A stretch of DNA of 64,000 nt from Arenibacter echinorum (GTDB lineage: Bacteria; Bacteroidota; Bacteroidia; Flavobacteriales; Flavobacteriaceae), in assembly GCF_003259375.1 (NCBI RefSeq), contig NZ_QLLN01000003.1, forward strand, positions 62,001 to 126,000, given 5' to 3'. Numbering within the stretch: position 1 is the first letter of the stretch; each line of letters begins with the position of its first letter. Of this stretch, positions 1 to 7,847 are shown piece after piece. Below the pieces are notes generated by a model. It did no database searches. It saw only the letters and a program-made list of their open reading frames with translations, and had not been told where the DNA came from. The position numbers and the translations under genes were made by a program.

Positions 1-485
1 GTTCGTCATTTTTTAAATTTTTTAAGGTTCTTTCCTTGTAATCGCTTTGGTTCACTTTTTCTTCAATCTTTAGGAATTCCTCCAAAAAATTGGGACTGTC
101 TGCAAGCAGATCCATGACGGTCTGTCTTCCTGCGGTCCAATATTTCTCAAAAACAGGTAATTGCTTATGGGCTTTTTCTGTTAGGGTTAATATCTGCTTT
201 CTTTTATCATCAGTATCAGTCCTGGTCTCTACATGTCCGTTTTTTTTCATTTTATTAATAATTTTTACCACGGCCGGATGTGAGAATTGTAGTGTTTCCG
301 ATATTTGTGTTATGGTCATAGTCTCGTTTTCTTGCAAGAGAATAAAGATCAAGTTCCAATTGGGTTCAATATCCAGTCCTTCCGATTTGTATAATTCCTT
401 GGTACTATAGAGTAGGGAATCACTTAATCGTTTTAGCCTACTGGTTAGTCCAACATATTCCATTTCCGTTAAAAAGTCGTTCATG
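1..485 (-). CDS. MarR-family transcriptional regulator, 3' end beyond the window edge
   Basis: Reading leftward from ATG at 485 there is an open frame of about 160 codons that leaves the window without a stop, so the C-terminus is missing. A winged helix-turn-helix is visible at about residues 50-100 (MTITQISETLQFSHPAVVKI as recognition region, then a KMKKNGHVETRTDTDDKRK wing), the order expected of MarR regulators. These are dimeric repressors released by small ligands or oxidation. Two near-identical 12-base palindromes sit directly upstream and bracket a -7 promoter motif, so autorepression is likely. The divergent beta-propeller gene at 674 is a possible second target. The ligand cannot be told from sequence. 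Confidence 0.85.
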
Positions 486-499
486 ATATTTTAATTAAG

Positions 500-543
500 T
501 AACTGGTTACGCAAATGTAAATAATTTTCTGTAACTAGTTACG
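500..543. promoter_or_regulatory. Twin palindromic operator around the MarR gene promoter
   Basis: GTAACTGGTTAC (500-511) and GTAACTAGTTAC (532-543) share GTAAC/GTTAC arms, and their centres are 32 bp apart, about three helical turns. On the minus strand TACATTTG (520-513) fits the Bacteroidetes -7 consensus TAnnTTTG and lies between them. The distal palindrome would cover the -33 region and the proximal one the transcription start. This is the layout expected for an autoregulated MarR repressor. Binding itself is inferred. Confidence 0.7.
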
Positions 544-673
544 TAGTTTGATTTTTTTTGAAGAAAATATTTAACCATTTAATTTGTTCTGCAGAAAATA
601 GAAGATAATTTATATGGTTGAATAATTACTGAGGATTGATTAACTTTCCAAAAAAATTAATAAAGGACCATCC

Positions 674-1816
674 ATGTTTAAAAAAACTACACTAGTCGTA
701 TTGTCGATTGCTTCTACTTTGGGATTATCATCCACCTTATTGGCACAAAACAACCAACATTCGCAAGATCATACACATCATGCACATGAACATAATGATG
801 TAGCCCATCACCACCCACATGACCCTATGGATTCAGATGACATTCCTAAGCAGGCAAAACTGTTAACGGGTCAAGGTGAATTTATTTTTTCCTGGGACCA
901 GGAATTAACTGCGGCCTTTCCAAAAGATGCCCACGAATTTGAACCTGGAATGCATGGTGGATTTAATGAAGACCCTGAAACAGGAATCGTTTATACCGGG
1001 ATACCGGGATACGGACTGTGTGCCATAAGCCCCGATCTTACAAAATGGTCCACCTTGGGTACCGATCAGCGCTTAAAGGATAATATTCACGGTATTGTTT
1101 TCTTTGTTCATAAGGGAAAAAAATACCTTGCGGTAGCTCAGGAAGGCAAAAGAGTTCTTGTACTTACCTTGGACGGAACAATCGTAAGTGAAGTTTTGAA
1201 GCCTACCGGTAATGAATTCAAGTTTGCCGAAGCCAATGAATTTTTCGGATCAAAGGATAGTAATTTTGGGGTAACAGATGTAACCTACCTTAATGGCACC
1301 TTATATGTAGCCCATGGTTATTCCGCGGGGGATTTTGTAATGACGATAAAAGAAAAGAATGGTGTTTGGGCTTGGGGAAAACTTGCCTGGGGAGGAAAAG
1401 GCGATAACCCCGGTCAGTTCCAGACAGCACATGGTATCTATGCCCACGAAAATCATATCCTAGTGGCCAATAGGGCAGCAGGACAGGTAGTAAAATTTAC
1501 CAAGAAAGGTAAGTTTATCGAAACTTTTAATGACATTCCAGAAGGGAGTTTGGTATGTAATGTTTCCTATAAATCAGAGCATTACTTCCTTAATGCTTTG
1601 TCCGCAATTGGGGAACAAAAATCTGCACCAATCTATGTGCATACAGGTGAAAAGTTACTTTCTACCATTGTTGCCGGTGATTTGGATATTCCAGTCCTAA
1701 CAAATATCCATCAGGTTTGGCCGCACATTGTTACAGAAAACGGATCAAAGCAATTGTACCTTCTTGTACACGGTTGGAATAAAGGAAAATTTGCCGTCTT
1801 GAAAATGGAAAAATAA
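674..1816 (+). CDS. Exported His-rich NHL-type beta-propeller protein
   Basis: 380 residues starting with a signal peptide (MFKKTTLVVLSIASTLGLSS, cleavage after LLAQ). The mature N-terminus is very rich in histidine (about residues 29-50, HTHHAHEHNDVAHHHPHD), a probable periplasmic metal-binding tail. The rest (about 65-380) has the repeated short beta-strand pattern of an NHL or six-bladed propeller, with the typical GKGDNPGQFQTAHGI segment. NHL proteins bind ligands or act as lyases, but no catalytic set could be assigned. It is divergent from the MarR gene and ends at a bidirectional terminator shared with the DUF1080 gene. A metal-handling role is inference from the His tail only. Confidence 0.7.
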   Translation: MFKKTTLVVLSIASTLGLSSTLLAQNNQHSQDHTHHAHEHNDVAHHHPHDPMDSDDIPKQAKLLTGQGEFIFSWDQELTAAFPKDAHEFEPGMHGGFNEDPETGIVYTGIPGYGLCAISPDLTKWSTLGTDQRLKDNIHGIVFFVHKGKKYLAVAQEGKRVLVLTLDGTIVSEVLKPTGNEFKFAEANEFFGSKDSNFGVTDVTYLNGTLYVAHGYSAGDFVMTIKEKNGVWAWGKLAWGGKGDNPGQFQTAHGIYAHENHILVANRAAGQVVKFTKKGKFIETFNDIPEGSLVCNVSYKSEHYFLNALSAIGEQKSAPIYVHTGEKLLSTIVAGDLDIPVLTNIHQVWPHIVTENGSKQLYLLVHGWNKGKFAVLKMEK

Positions 1817-1821
1817 AAATT

Positions 1822-1854
1822 AAGGCCTCCCATTTTAAGGAGGCCTTTTTTTTT
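1822..1854. terminator. Bidirectional intrinsic terminator
   Basis: A 9-bp perfect stem AAGGCCTCC/GGAGGCCTT with loop CATTTTAA (1831-1838) is followed by a T-run on the plus strand and preceded by an A-rich stretch that gives a U-tract on the minus strand. It lies between the convergent genes ending at 1816 and 1857 and probably serves both. Confidence 0.9.
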
Positions 1855-1856
1855 GA

Positions 1857-2861
1857 TTATTTGATAGGGGTCAAAACAATATTGCGATAGGCCACATTGC
1901 CGTGATCTCCTTGCAGGTAGATGGGCCCGGGACTCAATACATCTGCTGAAATAGCTCCCCCGGTAGGTCCCCAAACAGGTTGATTGTCAATTATTTTTTT
2001 ACCGTTAAAGATTACCGTCACATGTCGGTCTACCAAAGTTATATCAAAAGTCTGCCATTCCCCTGCAGGTTTTTCGGCGGCCTCACTAGGGGTAATACGG
2101 CTGTATAAGGCACCCATATTATGGCTATCCAACTCCTTGCCATAGGAATCCACTACCTGGATTTCATAAAGTCCGCGTAGGTAGACCCCACTATTGTTTC
2201 CTTCGGGTACATTGACTTCCAGTTTTAGGTTGAAATCCTTAAATTCCTCTAGCGTACGAATGTTGCCATAGGAAATATGTTCGCCATCTTCTGGTTGAAC
2301 TGGATCGTTCATAAGCATACCATCCAATACTTTAAATCCGTTGGCCTTGTTCGGATCGATTAATTTCCAACCACTTAAATCCTTCCCATTGAACAATTTA
2401 ATCGGTTTTTCATATTTCAGCTTGGACAGATCCGGTGTGCTAGGCATGGGCGGCATACGTTTTCCGTTAAAATTTTTGATGGACACCCCGCTTCCATCCC
2501 TATTGGGGCTACTCATGGTACCTTCCAAGGCATCACCAACTTTTTTAACTTCCAAAGTATAGGTTATGGTATGACTGCGATCAGAACTTCTTTTGACCTG
2601 ATTGGTTCGGGTAACAATCAACGTATTTTCGTCCAATAAATAAACGTTGGACACAGGAACTACACTACCGCCTATCCACAGTAGTTCGGCATCCAAAAAC
2701 CCTTGATCTTCGTGTACGTTCAGCCAGCCGGCACCCCCGCCTTCAACATCAAGCCCCCACATCCCCGTAAATGGGTTGGCCATAATCGGTTGTGCTGTAC
2801 TATTCGCAAAGCTGTTAAAGGTTAAAAATATCAATATCATAGAAGTAATTGTCCGTTTCAT
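1857..2861 (-). CDS. DUF1080 (3-keto-disaccharide hydrolase-like) secreted protein
   Basis: 334 residues with a signal peptide (MKRTITSMILIFLTFNSFAN). The C-terminal part, about residues 150-334, is a DUF1080 lamin-G-like jelly-roll domain: it opens with KLFNGKDLSGWK and includes GNNSGVYLRGLYEIQVVDS and PAGEWQTFDI, all hallmarks of the family. Members cleave or bind 3-keto-glycosides, or act on glycans outside the cytoplasm. The N-terminal 120 residues form a separate beta-rich domain of unknown role. Convergent with the propeller gene. The substrate is not evident. Confidence 0.85.
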   Translation of the reverse strand: MKRTITSMILIFLTFNSFANSTAQPIMANPFTGMWGLDVEGGGAGWLNVHEDQGFLDAELLWIGGSVVPVSNVYLLDENTLIVTRTNQVKRSSDRSHTITYTLEVKKVGDALEGTMSSPNRDGSGVSIKNFNGKRMPPMPSTPDLSKLKYEKPIKLFNGKDLSGWKLIDPNKANGFKVLDGMLMNDPVQPEDGEHISYGNIRTLEEFKDFNLKLEVNVPEGNNSGVYLRGLYEIQVVDSYGKELDSHNMGALYSRITPSEAAEKPAGEWQTFDITLVDRHVTVIFNGKKIIDNQPVWGPTGGAISADVLSPGPIYLQGDHGNVAYRNIVLTPIK

Positions 2862-3205
2862 TTTACTGTGTTTTAGTATGGGTTAATTTATATGTAACAT
2901 ATATTGTTGTTAATGAGCTTGTGTATGAGTAGTACTGAATTTATATGCGATACATTTCGGTAAGTAAATTACGAAATAAAAAAGAATAGCATTGATGAAA
3001 AATCAGTAAGACGAGTATCTTTAAATTATAGCTAAAATCCTAAAGCTGTGAACACTCAAATTACTGCTACACCTATTTTATTCATTGGGATCGATATTCT
3101 AAAATAAGGGTTCTTTCAATGCTTCGCGGGCCTGCCTTTGTCGGTAGACAGGCCTGCCTTTGTCGGTCAGGCAGGCTTGCCCCTAGGTAGTTTACTTAAT
3201 TAGTT
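2862..3205. other. Intergenic region of 344 bp with a GC-rich repeat
   Basis: AT-rich spacer upstream of the DUF1080 gene and downstream of the CHMI-like gene. The only structure seen is the GC-rich repeat at 3130-3176. No coding potential is visible. Confidence 0.6.
3130..3176. repeat. GC-rich tandem and inverted repeat, REP-like
   Basis: The 16-mer GCCTGCCTTTGTCGGT occurs at 3130-3145 and 3152-3167 (22-bp period), and GCCTGCCT (3152-3159) pairs with AGGCAGGC (3169-3176) as a hairpin. GC content is far above the AT-rich surroundings. Similar GCCTGCC/GGCAGGC elements are scattered between genes in flavobacterial genomes. No other copy was noticed in this window. Confidence 0.65.
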
Positions 3206-3550
3206 TTAAACCATTTCCTTGTTACAATACGTGGCTTTTTCAAAAGCTCGAATATTTATTGAAATAATCGGTACTTCCGGAAACATTGCTTTTAGTACTG
3301 ATATAATTTGTTTTGACAGATTAGATTTTTGTTCTGTATTTCGTCCTTCCATTATATTTGCAAAAACATGGATGAAGTTATTCTGTGTGTTTCCTGTATT
3401 GTAAAATTGAAAAGGATTAATACCTACTTTTATTTCTTCAGGTAGAAATAATATGGTTAAATCTGCAGTATCATAAACGTTTTGCATGATATCTTTTGGT
3501 GACTTCAGTACTATGATTTGTTTGGAACAGTCTATTATAAAATGTGGCAT
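3206..3550 (-). CDS. 5-carboxymethyl-2-hydroxymuconate isomerase-like tautomerase
   Basis: 114 residues, the usual CHMI length. It begins MPHFIIDCS: after removal of Met, the N-terminal Pro is the catalytic base of the tautomerase superfamily, and the second half contains the expected VPIISINIRAFEKATYCNK. CHMI acts in homoprotocatechuate degradation, but no other genes of that pathway are here. It closes the operon with an FMN reductase (8 bp upstream), DoxX, an outer-membrane protein and a Crp regulator, so it more likely handles a quinone- or ketone-type electrophile. The fold assignment is firm, the substrate is not. Confidence 0.75.
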   Translation of the reverse strand: MPHFIIDCSKQIIVLKSPKDIMQNVYDTADLTILFLPEEIKVGINPFQFYNTGNTQNNFIHVFANIMEGRNTEQKSNLSKQIISVLKAMFPEVPIISINIRAFEKATYCNKEMV

Positions 3551-3558
3551 AATTGTAT

Positions 3559-4092
3559 TTATTTAATTATTGTTTGAAATTTATTGACCTTGGAATGAAT
3601 GTCCACTTTCAAACTTTCATCATTAATTTCTCCATTATTGAAATTATCATAGAATGAAGGCAGTGAAAATGTATCTGTGATACTAGCTCCCATAAACGGG
3701 AAGTAAGCATTTGCTGATTTTAATACACTTGCTCCACCTCTTCCTCCTGGCGAGGTTGCCATTAACAGCATAGGCTTTTCTCTCCATACTTTCATATTTA
3801 CACGAGATAACCAGTCTATAATATTTTTAAATACCGCTGCATAAGACCCATTATGTTCTGCGAGAGATACTATAAATCCATCGGCAGTATCAAATAACTC
3901 GTTTAGTCTTTTTATTGCAGTCGGAATGCCATTTTCAGCTTCAAAATCAGCACCATAAATTGGCAGTACATAATCATTTAAGTCAATTGAAATAATATCT
4001 ACATGTTTTAATAAGCTATTGGTATAGGTGATTAAACTTTTGTTTATAGATTTTTGACTGTTACTTCCCGCTATTGTGATTATTTTTTTCAT
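3559..4092 (-). CDS. NADPH-dependent FMN reductase-family flavoprotein
   Basis: 177 residues with the flavodoxin-like pattern of the FMN_red family: KKIITIAGSNSQKSINKSLI phosphate loop at the N-terminus, VSLAEHNGSYAAVFKNIIDW near residue 95, and MLLMATSPGGRGGASVLKSA around 125. These enzymes reduce flavin, quinones or azo compounds with NAD(P)H in the cytoplasm. It starts 3 bp after the DoxX stop codon, so the genes are translationally close. Co-occurrence with DoxX and a tautomerase suggests detoxification of electrophiles. Confidence 0.85.
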   Translation of the reverse strand: MKKIITIAGSNSQKSINKSLITYTNSLLKHVDIISIDLNDYVLPIYGADFEAENGIPTAIKRLNELFDTADGFIVSLAEHNGSYAAVFKNIIDWLSRVNMKVWREKPMLLMATSPGGRGGASVLKSANAYFPFMGASITDTFSLPSFYDNFNNGEINDESLKVDIHSKVNKFQTIIK

Positions 4093-4094
4093 GA

Positions 4095-4550
4095 TTACTG
4101 TTTTTTAGAGATTAGACCATCTATTGACCACTTTCCGCTACCATTTAATATTATGATTAATGCAAGACCGATAATTAGAAGCGAATATTCGTAGCCTTCA
4201 CCCGCTTGATTACCAAACCAGTTCATAAAAAAGCCATGTTCTAATTGCGTTGTATAAATGATACCTATAAACATTCCTGTAAGTGATAATGCCCAGAACC
4301 TACTCAAGAGTCCTAGAATTAATGACATAGAGCCAAAAAATTCAATCATTATTATTGAGAACGCTACAATTCCTGGCAATCCCATTTGTGTTGTAAATGT
4401 TTCCATTGTTGCTGAATAACCATAACCACCAAACAGTCCCAGTAATTTTTGTGCACCATGTGGAAATATTACCAAACCAAGTGTTAATCTTGCAATGCTA
4501 AATCCAATCTTTGGATTTGTCGTTAAAAGTGTTTTTGCTAAATGTTTCAT
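4095..4550 (-). CDS. DoxX family membrane protein
   Basis: 151 residues with four hydrophobic helices and the family segment ARLTLGLVIFPHGAQKLLGL near the N-terminus, then GLPGIVAFSIIMIEFFGS. DoxX proteins sit in the cytoplasmic membrane and are linked to thiosulfate:quinone oxidation or to redox and thiol stress. It is second-last in the sense that only the FMN reductase and tautomerase follow, 2-8 bp apart. Function in this operon is inferred. Confidence 0.85.
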   Translation of the reverse strand: MKHLAKTLLTTNPKIGFSIARLTLGLVIFPHGAQKLLGLFGGYGYSATMETFTTQMGLPGIVAFSIIMIEFFGSMSLILGLLSRFWALSLTGMFIGIIYTTQLEHGFFMNWFGNQAGEGYEYSLLIIGLALIIILNGSGKWSIDGLISKKQ

Positions 4551-4572
4551 AATGTTTAAGATTTAAAATTGT

Positions 4573-5217
4573 TTATAAAGTTTTTCGGTAATACAAACCG
4601 AAAGATGATTTTTCTATAGGATTGGGTCCATACTGGTCAAAGTCGAGACCAATACCCAATTGGTGCCCTTTATAAGACAAACCCGCACGTAATTGCTGAA
4701 AACTTCTTGAATGCGTTTTAAACATGTCCCAGACAGTTAAAAACTGTCCATTTAACCAAAGAGATAGATTGTGATTTATAGGTGTGTTGAACTGAAACTG
4801 CGCAAACGCTTCAGCATAGCTATCATTGGTTTGCTCAGAATGGGCTATGGTAGGAATAATTACAAATACTACTCGTGAATGTTTTAGTGCAAACTTTGCT
4901 GACAAACGTCCCGAATACCCTGCTATACTGTTGTAATATAAAGATGGACCAATTGAAATATTCTTATTAAAATTCCAGAATAGCGTTGGCTGTACTCCGA
5001 TCTCATCGAAGCCTTGATTTTCTTCATCTTTGAATTTTTGAAAGAAGGCCAGTGTATTAATGCTAAGAGTTTTGCTCTTAGTAATTGTATAACTGGAGTA
5101 TAATGTAAAATCTGTTTTATCAAGACCAGAAAACAGTTCAACTTGAGTAAATTGTGCTTGTAAGTGGTTTGCAAACCCAATTGTTAAAAACGATGTAATG
5201 ATGATTATTCTTTTCAT
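4573..5217 (-). CDS. Predicted small outer-membrane beta-barrel protein
   Basis: 214 residues. The signal peptide MKRIIIITSFLTIGFANHLQA is followed by alternating amphipathic strands (for example TDFTLYSSYTITKSKTLSIN and PQFQ-like repeats) and an aromatic C-terminus (SSFGLYYRKTL) compatible with insertion by BAM. The family is not recognised by name. It sits between the Crp regulator (54 bp upstream) and DoxX (22 bp downstream), so it belongs to the same transcript and may be an exit or entry channel for the compound handled by this operon. Confidence 0.6.
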   Translation of the reverse strand: MKRIIIITSFLTIGFANHLQAQFTQVELFSGLDKTDFTLYSSYTITKSKTLSINTLAFFQKFKDEENQGFDEIGVQPTLFWNFNKNISIGPSLYYNSIAGYSGRLSAKFALKHSRVVFVIIPTIAHSEQTNDSYAEAFAQFQFNTPINHNLSLWLNGQFLTVWDMFKTHSRSFQQLRAGLSYKGHQLGIGLDFDQYGPNPIEKSSFGLYYRKTL

Positions 5218-5270
5218 GCTTCAAAATTCCGATAGGAACACATGAAAAAAAATGAACTAGTTTAAGACTT

Positions 5271-5864
5271 TTACATTCTGTTGACTTTCGATATTATTTT
5301 ACTCATAAATTCTGGAGTAATACCGATATAGCCTGCAAGGTCTTTTTGGGTAATTCTATTCACAATTTGAGGATATTTCCTTTTGAACTCTATATATCTT
5401 TCCTCAGCGGTCAAGGATATGCCATGGTTGGAACGTTGTATATAACTTATAAGTGATTTTTGATATAGAATGCGATAAAACTTTTCGAATTTTGGTATTT
5501 CTTGAAAAAGTAGATCATAATTAGCCCTGGATATACCCAATAATTCTGAGTGCTCTGTAGCCTTAATAAAATAAGGTGTTGGTTTTTTCATCATAAAACT
5601 TGCAATGTCCCCGGTCCAATAGTCCTCTACTGCAAACATGGATATGTGAGGTGCACCATCTTCATCCAATGTATAAACCTTTAGACATCCTTTAGTAATA
5701 AAGTACTCGTATTTGGCAACATCACCTGCCTGCATTAAAAATGCCTTCTTTTTAACTTTTATCTCCGTAAGTAATGAAAGGTATTTTTGCTTTTCCAACT
5801 CGGTTAAATCAATAAACCTAGCTATATTGTTAAGAATTAGAGTATGTGATTCTTTGTATTTCAA
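5271..5864 (-). CDS. Crp/Fnr-family transcriptional regulator, TTG start
   Basis: 197 residues: cyclic-nucleotide-type beta-roll at about 20-120 (KKAFLMQAGDVAKYEYFITK, then ISMFAVEDYWTGDIASFMMK) and a C-terminal helix-turn-helix (ITQKDLAGYIGITPEFMSKI). The frame has no ATG upstream before a stop and the next Met lies inside the beta-roll, so TTG at 5864 is the likely start. It heads the five-gene operon reaching to 3206 and probably controls it. The effector is unknown, and canonical cAMP-contacting residues were not found. Confidence 0.85.
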   Translation of the reverse strand: MKYKESHTLILNNIARFIDLTELEKQKYLSLLTEIKVKKKAFLMQAGDVAKYEYFITKGCLKVYTLDEDGAPHISMFAVEDYWTGDIASFMMKKPTPYFIKATEHSELLGISRANYDLLFQEIPKFEKFYRILYQKSLISYIQRSNHGISLTAEERYIEFKRKYPQIVNRITQKDLAGYIGITPEFMSKIISKVNRM

Positions 5865-6078
5865 TTCAGGCTTAGTTTGAATAAGTTCCTTTTTTTATTA
5901 GCCATTTTCTGTAATTATTGCCAACTCTTGAAGATAATCAATTATTTAAAATGGATATTCCTTTCAAGCTGGGAAATTCAGTCATATTGGGAAGATGCAA
6001 AAATCCGAATACAGTGTTTTTATCAATCTGGACAATTGCCTAGAGGATAATGTGGTAGAATATACCTTAGCTAAATAC

Positions 6079-6798
6079 TCAATTCTTAATAAAAATCATA
6101 CAATGTTGCCATGGTAGGTTGTCTATGTTTCTGTGAAGTTTCAACCCGGCAGCTTTCATTTCCTTGATGGCCTGTGCTTCCGTCATTTTGTGTAATTTTT
6201 TTATGGGCACCGACCCATCTTCACCCCGGTATTCAATTAAAAACAGTTTGCCATCGGCCTTTAGGGCTTTTTTAATTGAGAACAACATTTCTGCCGGATA
6301 ATTAAATTCATGGTAAACATCGACCATCAGTACCTTGTCCAGTGAATTTTCGGCTATGTTTATATTTTTTTCACCACCTTTAATCACCCTTACATTTTTA
6401 ATTTGGTCCCGCTCTTTGCGATTATTGATCTCCTCCAACATTTCATCCTGAATATCAACGGCATAGATTAGCCCACGCCCGGCCAACTTTGCCATCTTAA
6501 AAACATGGTAACCGGATCCGGCACCAATATCGGCTATATTATCCTCCGGTTCAATAGCCATATTCAGCAATAGGGTAGAGGTGTTTTCCTCTTTTTCACG
6601 CTCTGGTCGGTCTAACCATTGCATTCCCTGATACCCCATTACATAGGCAATTTCCCTGCCCATATACCATTTTCCAATACCGCTGGGATCACCTTTTTTA
6701 TAGGTATAGTTCGCATTAGGGGTTTTGTCCTGTGCAATTCCCGGATGCCACTGTAATAAAATCAAGATAAGGAATAAGGTCTGCGCAACTTTTTTCAT
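6079..6798 (-). CDS. Class I SAM-dependent methyltransferase with a signal peptide
   Basis: 239 residues. N-terminal signal MKKVAQTLFLILILLQWHPG ends at GIAQ. The Rossmann methyltransferase core starts near residue 85 with NIADIGAGSGYHVFKMA (SAM motif I), then AVDIQDEMLEEI (motif II acidic residue) and DKVLMVDVYHEF (motif IV). An exported methyltransferase is unusual because SAM is cytoplasmic; the signal may be only a membrane anchor. Similar secreted forms are common in Bacteroidetes and Planctomycetes. Substrate unknown. It stands alone on the minus strand, 188 bp downstream of the DsrE-like gene. Confidence 0.8.
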   Translation of the reverse strand: MKKVAQTLFLILILLQWHPGIAQDKTPNANYTYKKGDPSGIGKWYMGREIAYVMGYQGMQWLDRPEREKEENTSTLLLNMAIEPEDNIADIGAGSGYHVFKMAKLAGRGLIYAVDIQDEMLEEINNRKERDQIKNVRVIKGGEKNINIAENSLDKVLMVDVYHEFNYPAEMLFSIKKALKADGKLFLIEYRGEDGSVPIKKLHKMTEAQAIKEMKAAGLKLHRNIDNLPWQHCMIFIKN

Positions 6799-6985
6799 AG
6801 CGTTTTAATTTTCTAGTTCCTCTGTAATCGTTAAATCTTGGAAAGAATGATTACCCTATTAAAAGTAATGAAATTAATGCTTTCCTATCCTTGAATTGTG
6901 GAAAGGTGTTATGTGATATTTTGATTGCCGCTGAAATTTTTCCAACAAGGATTCTAAGGCAGCTTGGGAATTCTTGTGCCTCGGT

Positions 6986-7540
6986 TTAGAATTTAATCAG
7001 GGCATAATTATTCATTTGATATACGGTCAACACCGTCATGGCGGATAGCGCAACTTTTACCTCAGGTAGTAGATCTTCCTTGCTATAGCCCGTGGAAGAC
7101 ATTGATTGTCCGCATAAAAAAACATCTACACCAATATTGGAAAGTGCTTTTATTAAATCCCTATTAGGGTTGTCCGTATTATATTTTTCTTTGTAAACAG
7201 CAGGGGACAGTGCATCTTTCGTGGAACTTCCATGCAATACAAGAGCTAATTTAATTTTGTCCTTGGGGACTCCGTATCGCACATGCATATTGTAATAGCG
7301 GTGCAGACTGGAGATGATAGGATTGCCTATACTTGGATCTGTTTGCTTTCTGTCGATGTCAAAGATTGCCTTTAATTCCTTAGATGTATCGGGCAGGAAA
7401 TCCAAATTATCAATGGAGAATACAGCACCAATATCATTGAAAACTGGCCCAGTGGTGGGTTCATTTTTTTGTCCAAAAGTCAAAGATGTTTGTAAAAGCA
7501 ATAGGGCTAATAAAAAAAGGAGAGGGGATCTGTTCTGCAT
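6986..7540 (-). CDS. Exported DsrE-family protein
   Basis: Start set to ATG at 7540, because the longer frame begins with GTG at 7573 and only the ATG puts a proper signal peptide (MQNRSPLLFLLALLLLQTSL) at the end. About 184 residues. The DsrE/DsrF-like fold is shown by KIKLALVLHGSSTKDALS and NIGVDVFLCGQSMSSTG: the Cys in FLCGQS is the position that carries sulfur in the family. Cytoplasmic DsrE proteins relay persulfide sulfur; exported versions near redox genes are of unknown role. It lies 308 bp downstream of the AlsD-FmdE fusion on the same strand. Confidence 0.75.
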   Translation of the reverse strand: MQNRSPLLFLLALLLLQTSLTFGQKNEPTTGPVFNDIGAVFSIDNLDFLPDTSKELKAIFDIDRKQTDPSIGNPIISSLHRYYNMHVRYGVPKDKIKLALVLHGSSTKDALSPAVYKEKYNTDNPNRDLIKALSNIGVDVFLCGQSMSSTGYSKEDLLPEVKVALSAMTVLTVYQMNNYALIKF

Positions 7541-7847
7541 CTCTAGTTGGGATAATGGAGTAGTAGGTTCCACTTTGTAATTTTAAGTAAAGGTTTAAGA
7601 CTACTATCCAGATTGGTTCTGGCCCAAATATAAATATTTTGTTTTTATTTCAGTCCTGCCCAATTATATAATTGCGAATAGGGAAGCGGGTAGGGACCGT
7701 TTTATTCGTGGGGCTAGTTATTAAGAGCCACAGGTTAATTGATAAACGATCGTTAAAGGCACCCCGGCTATTTTGCGAAATTTCTATATTATTATCCACA
7801 CTCATTGGTAGCTCTTTAAGAAAGGTAAAATCATTCTCCAGGGTTTG

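Noticed and set aside
90..410. Plus-strand frame of 106 codons at the left edge
   Set aside because: It is the antisense of the MarR gene, which has a clear winged-helix pattern in the minus frame.
5995..6117. 40-codon plus-strand frame between the Crp and methyltransferase genes
   Set aside because: Runs into the antisense of the methyltransferase C-terminus, with no motif or ribosome binding signal.
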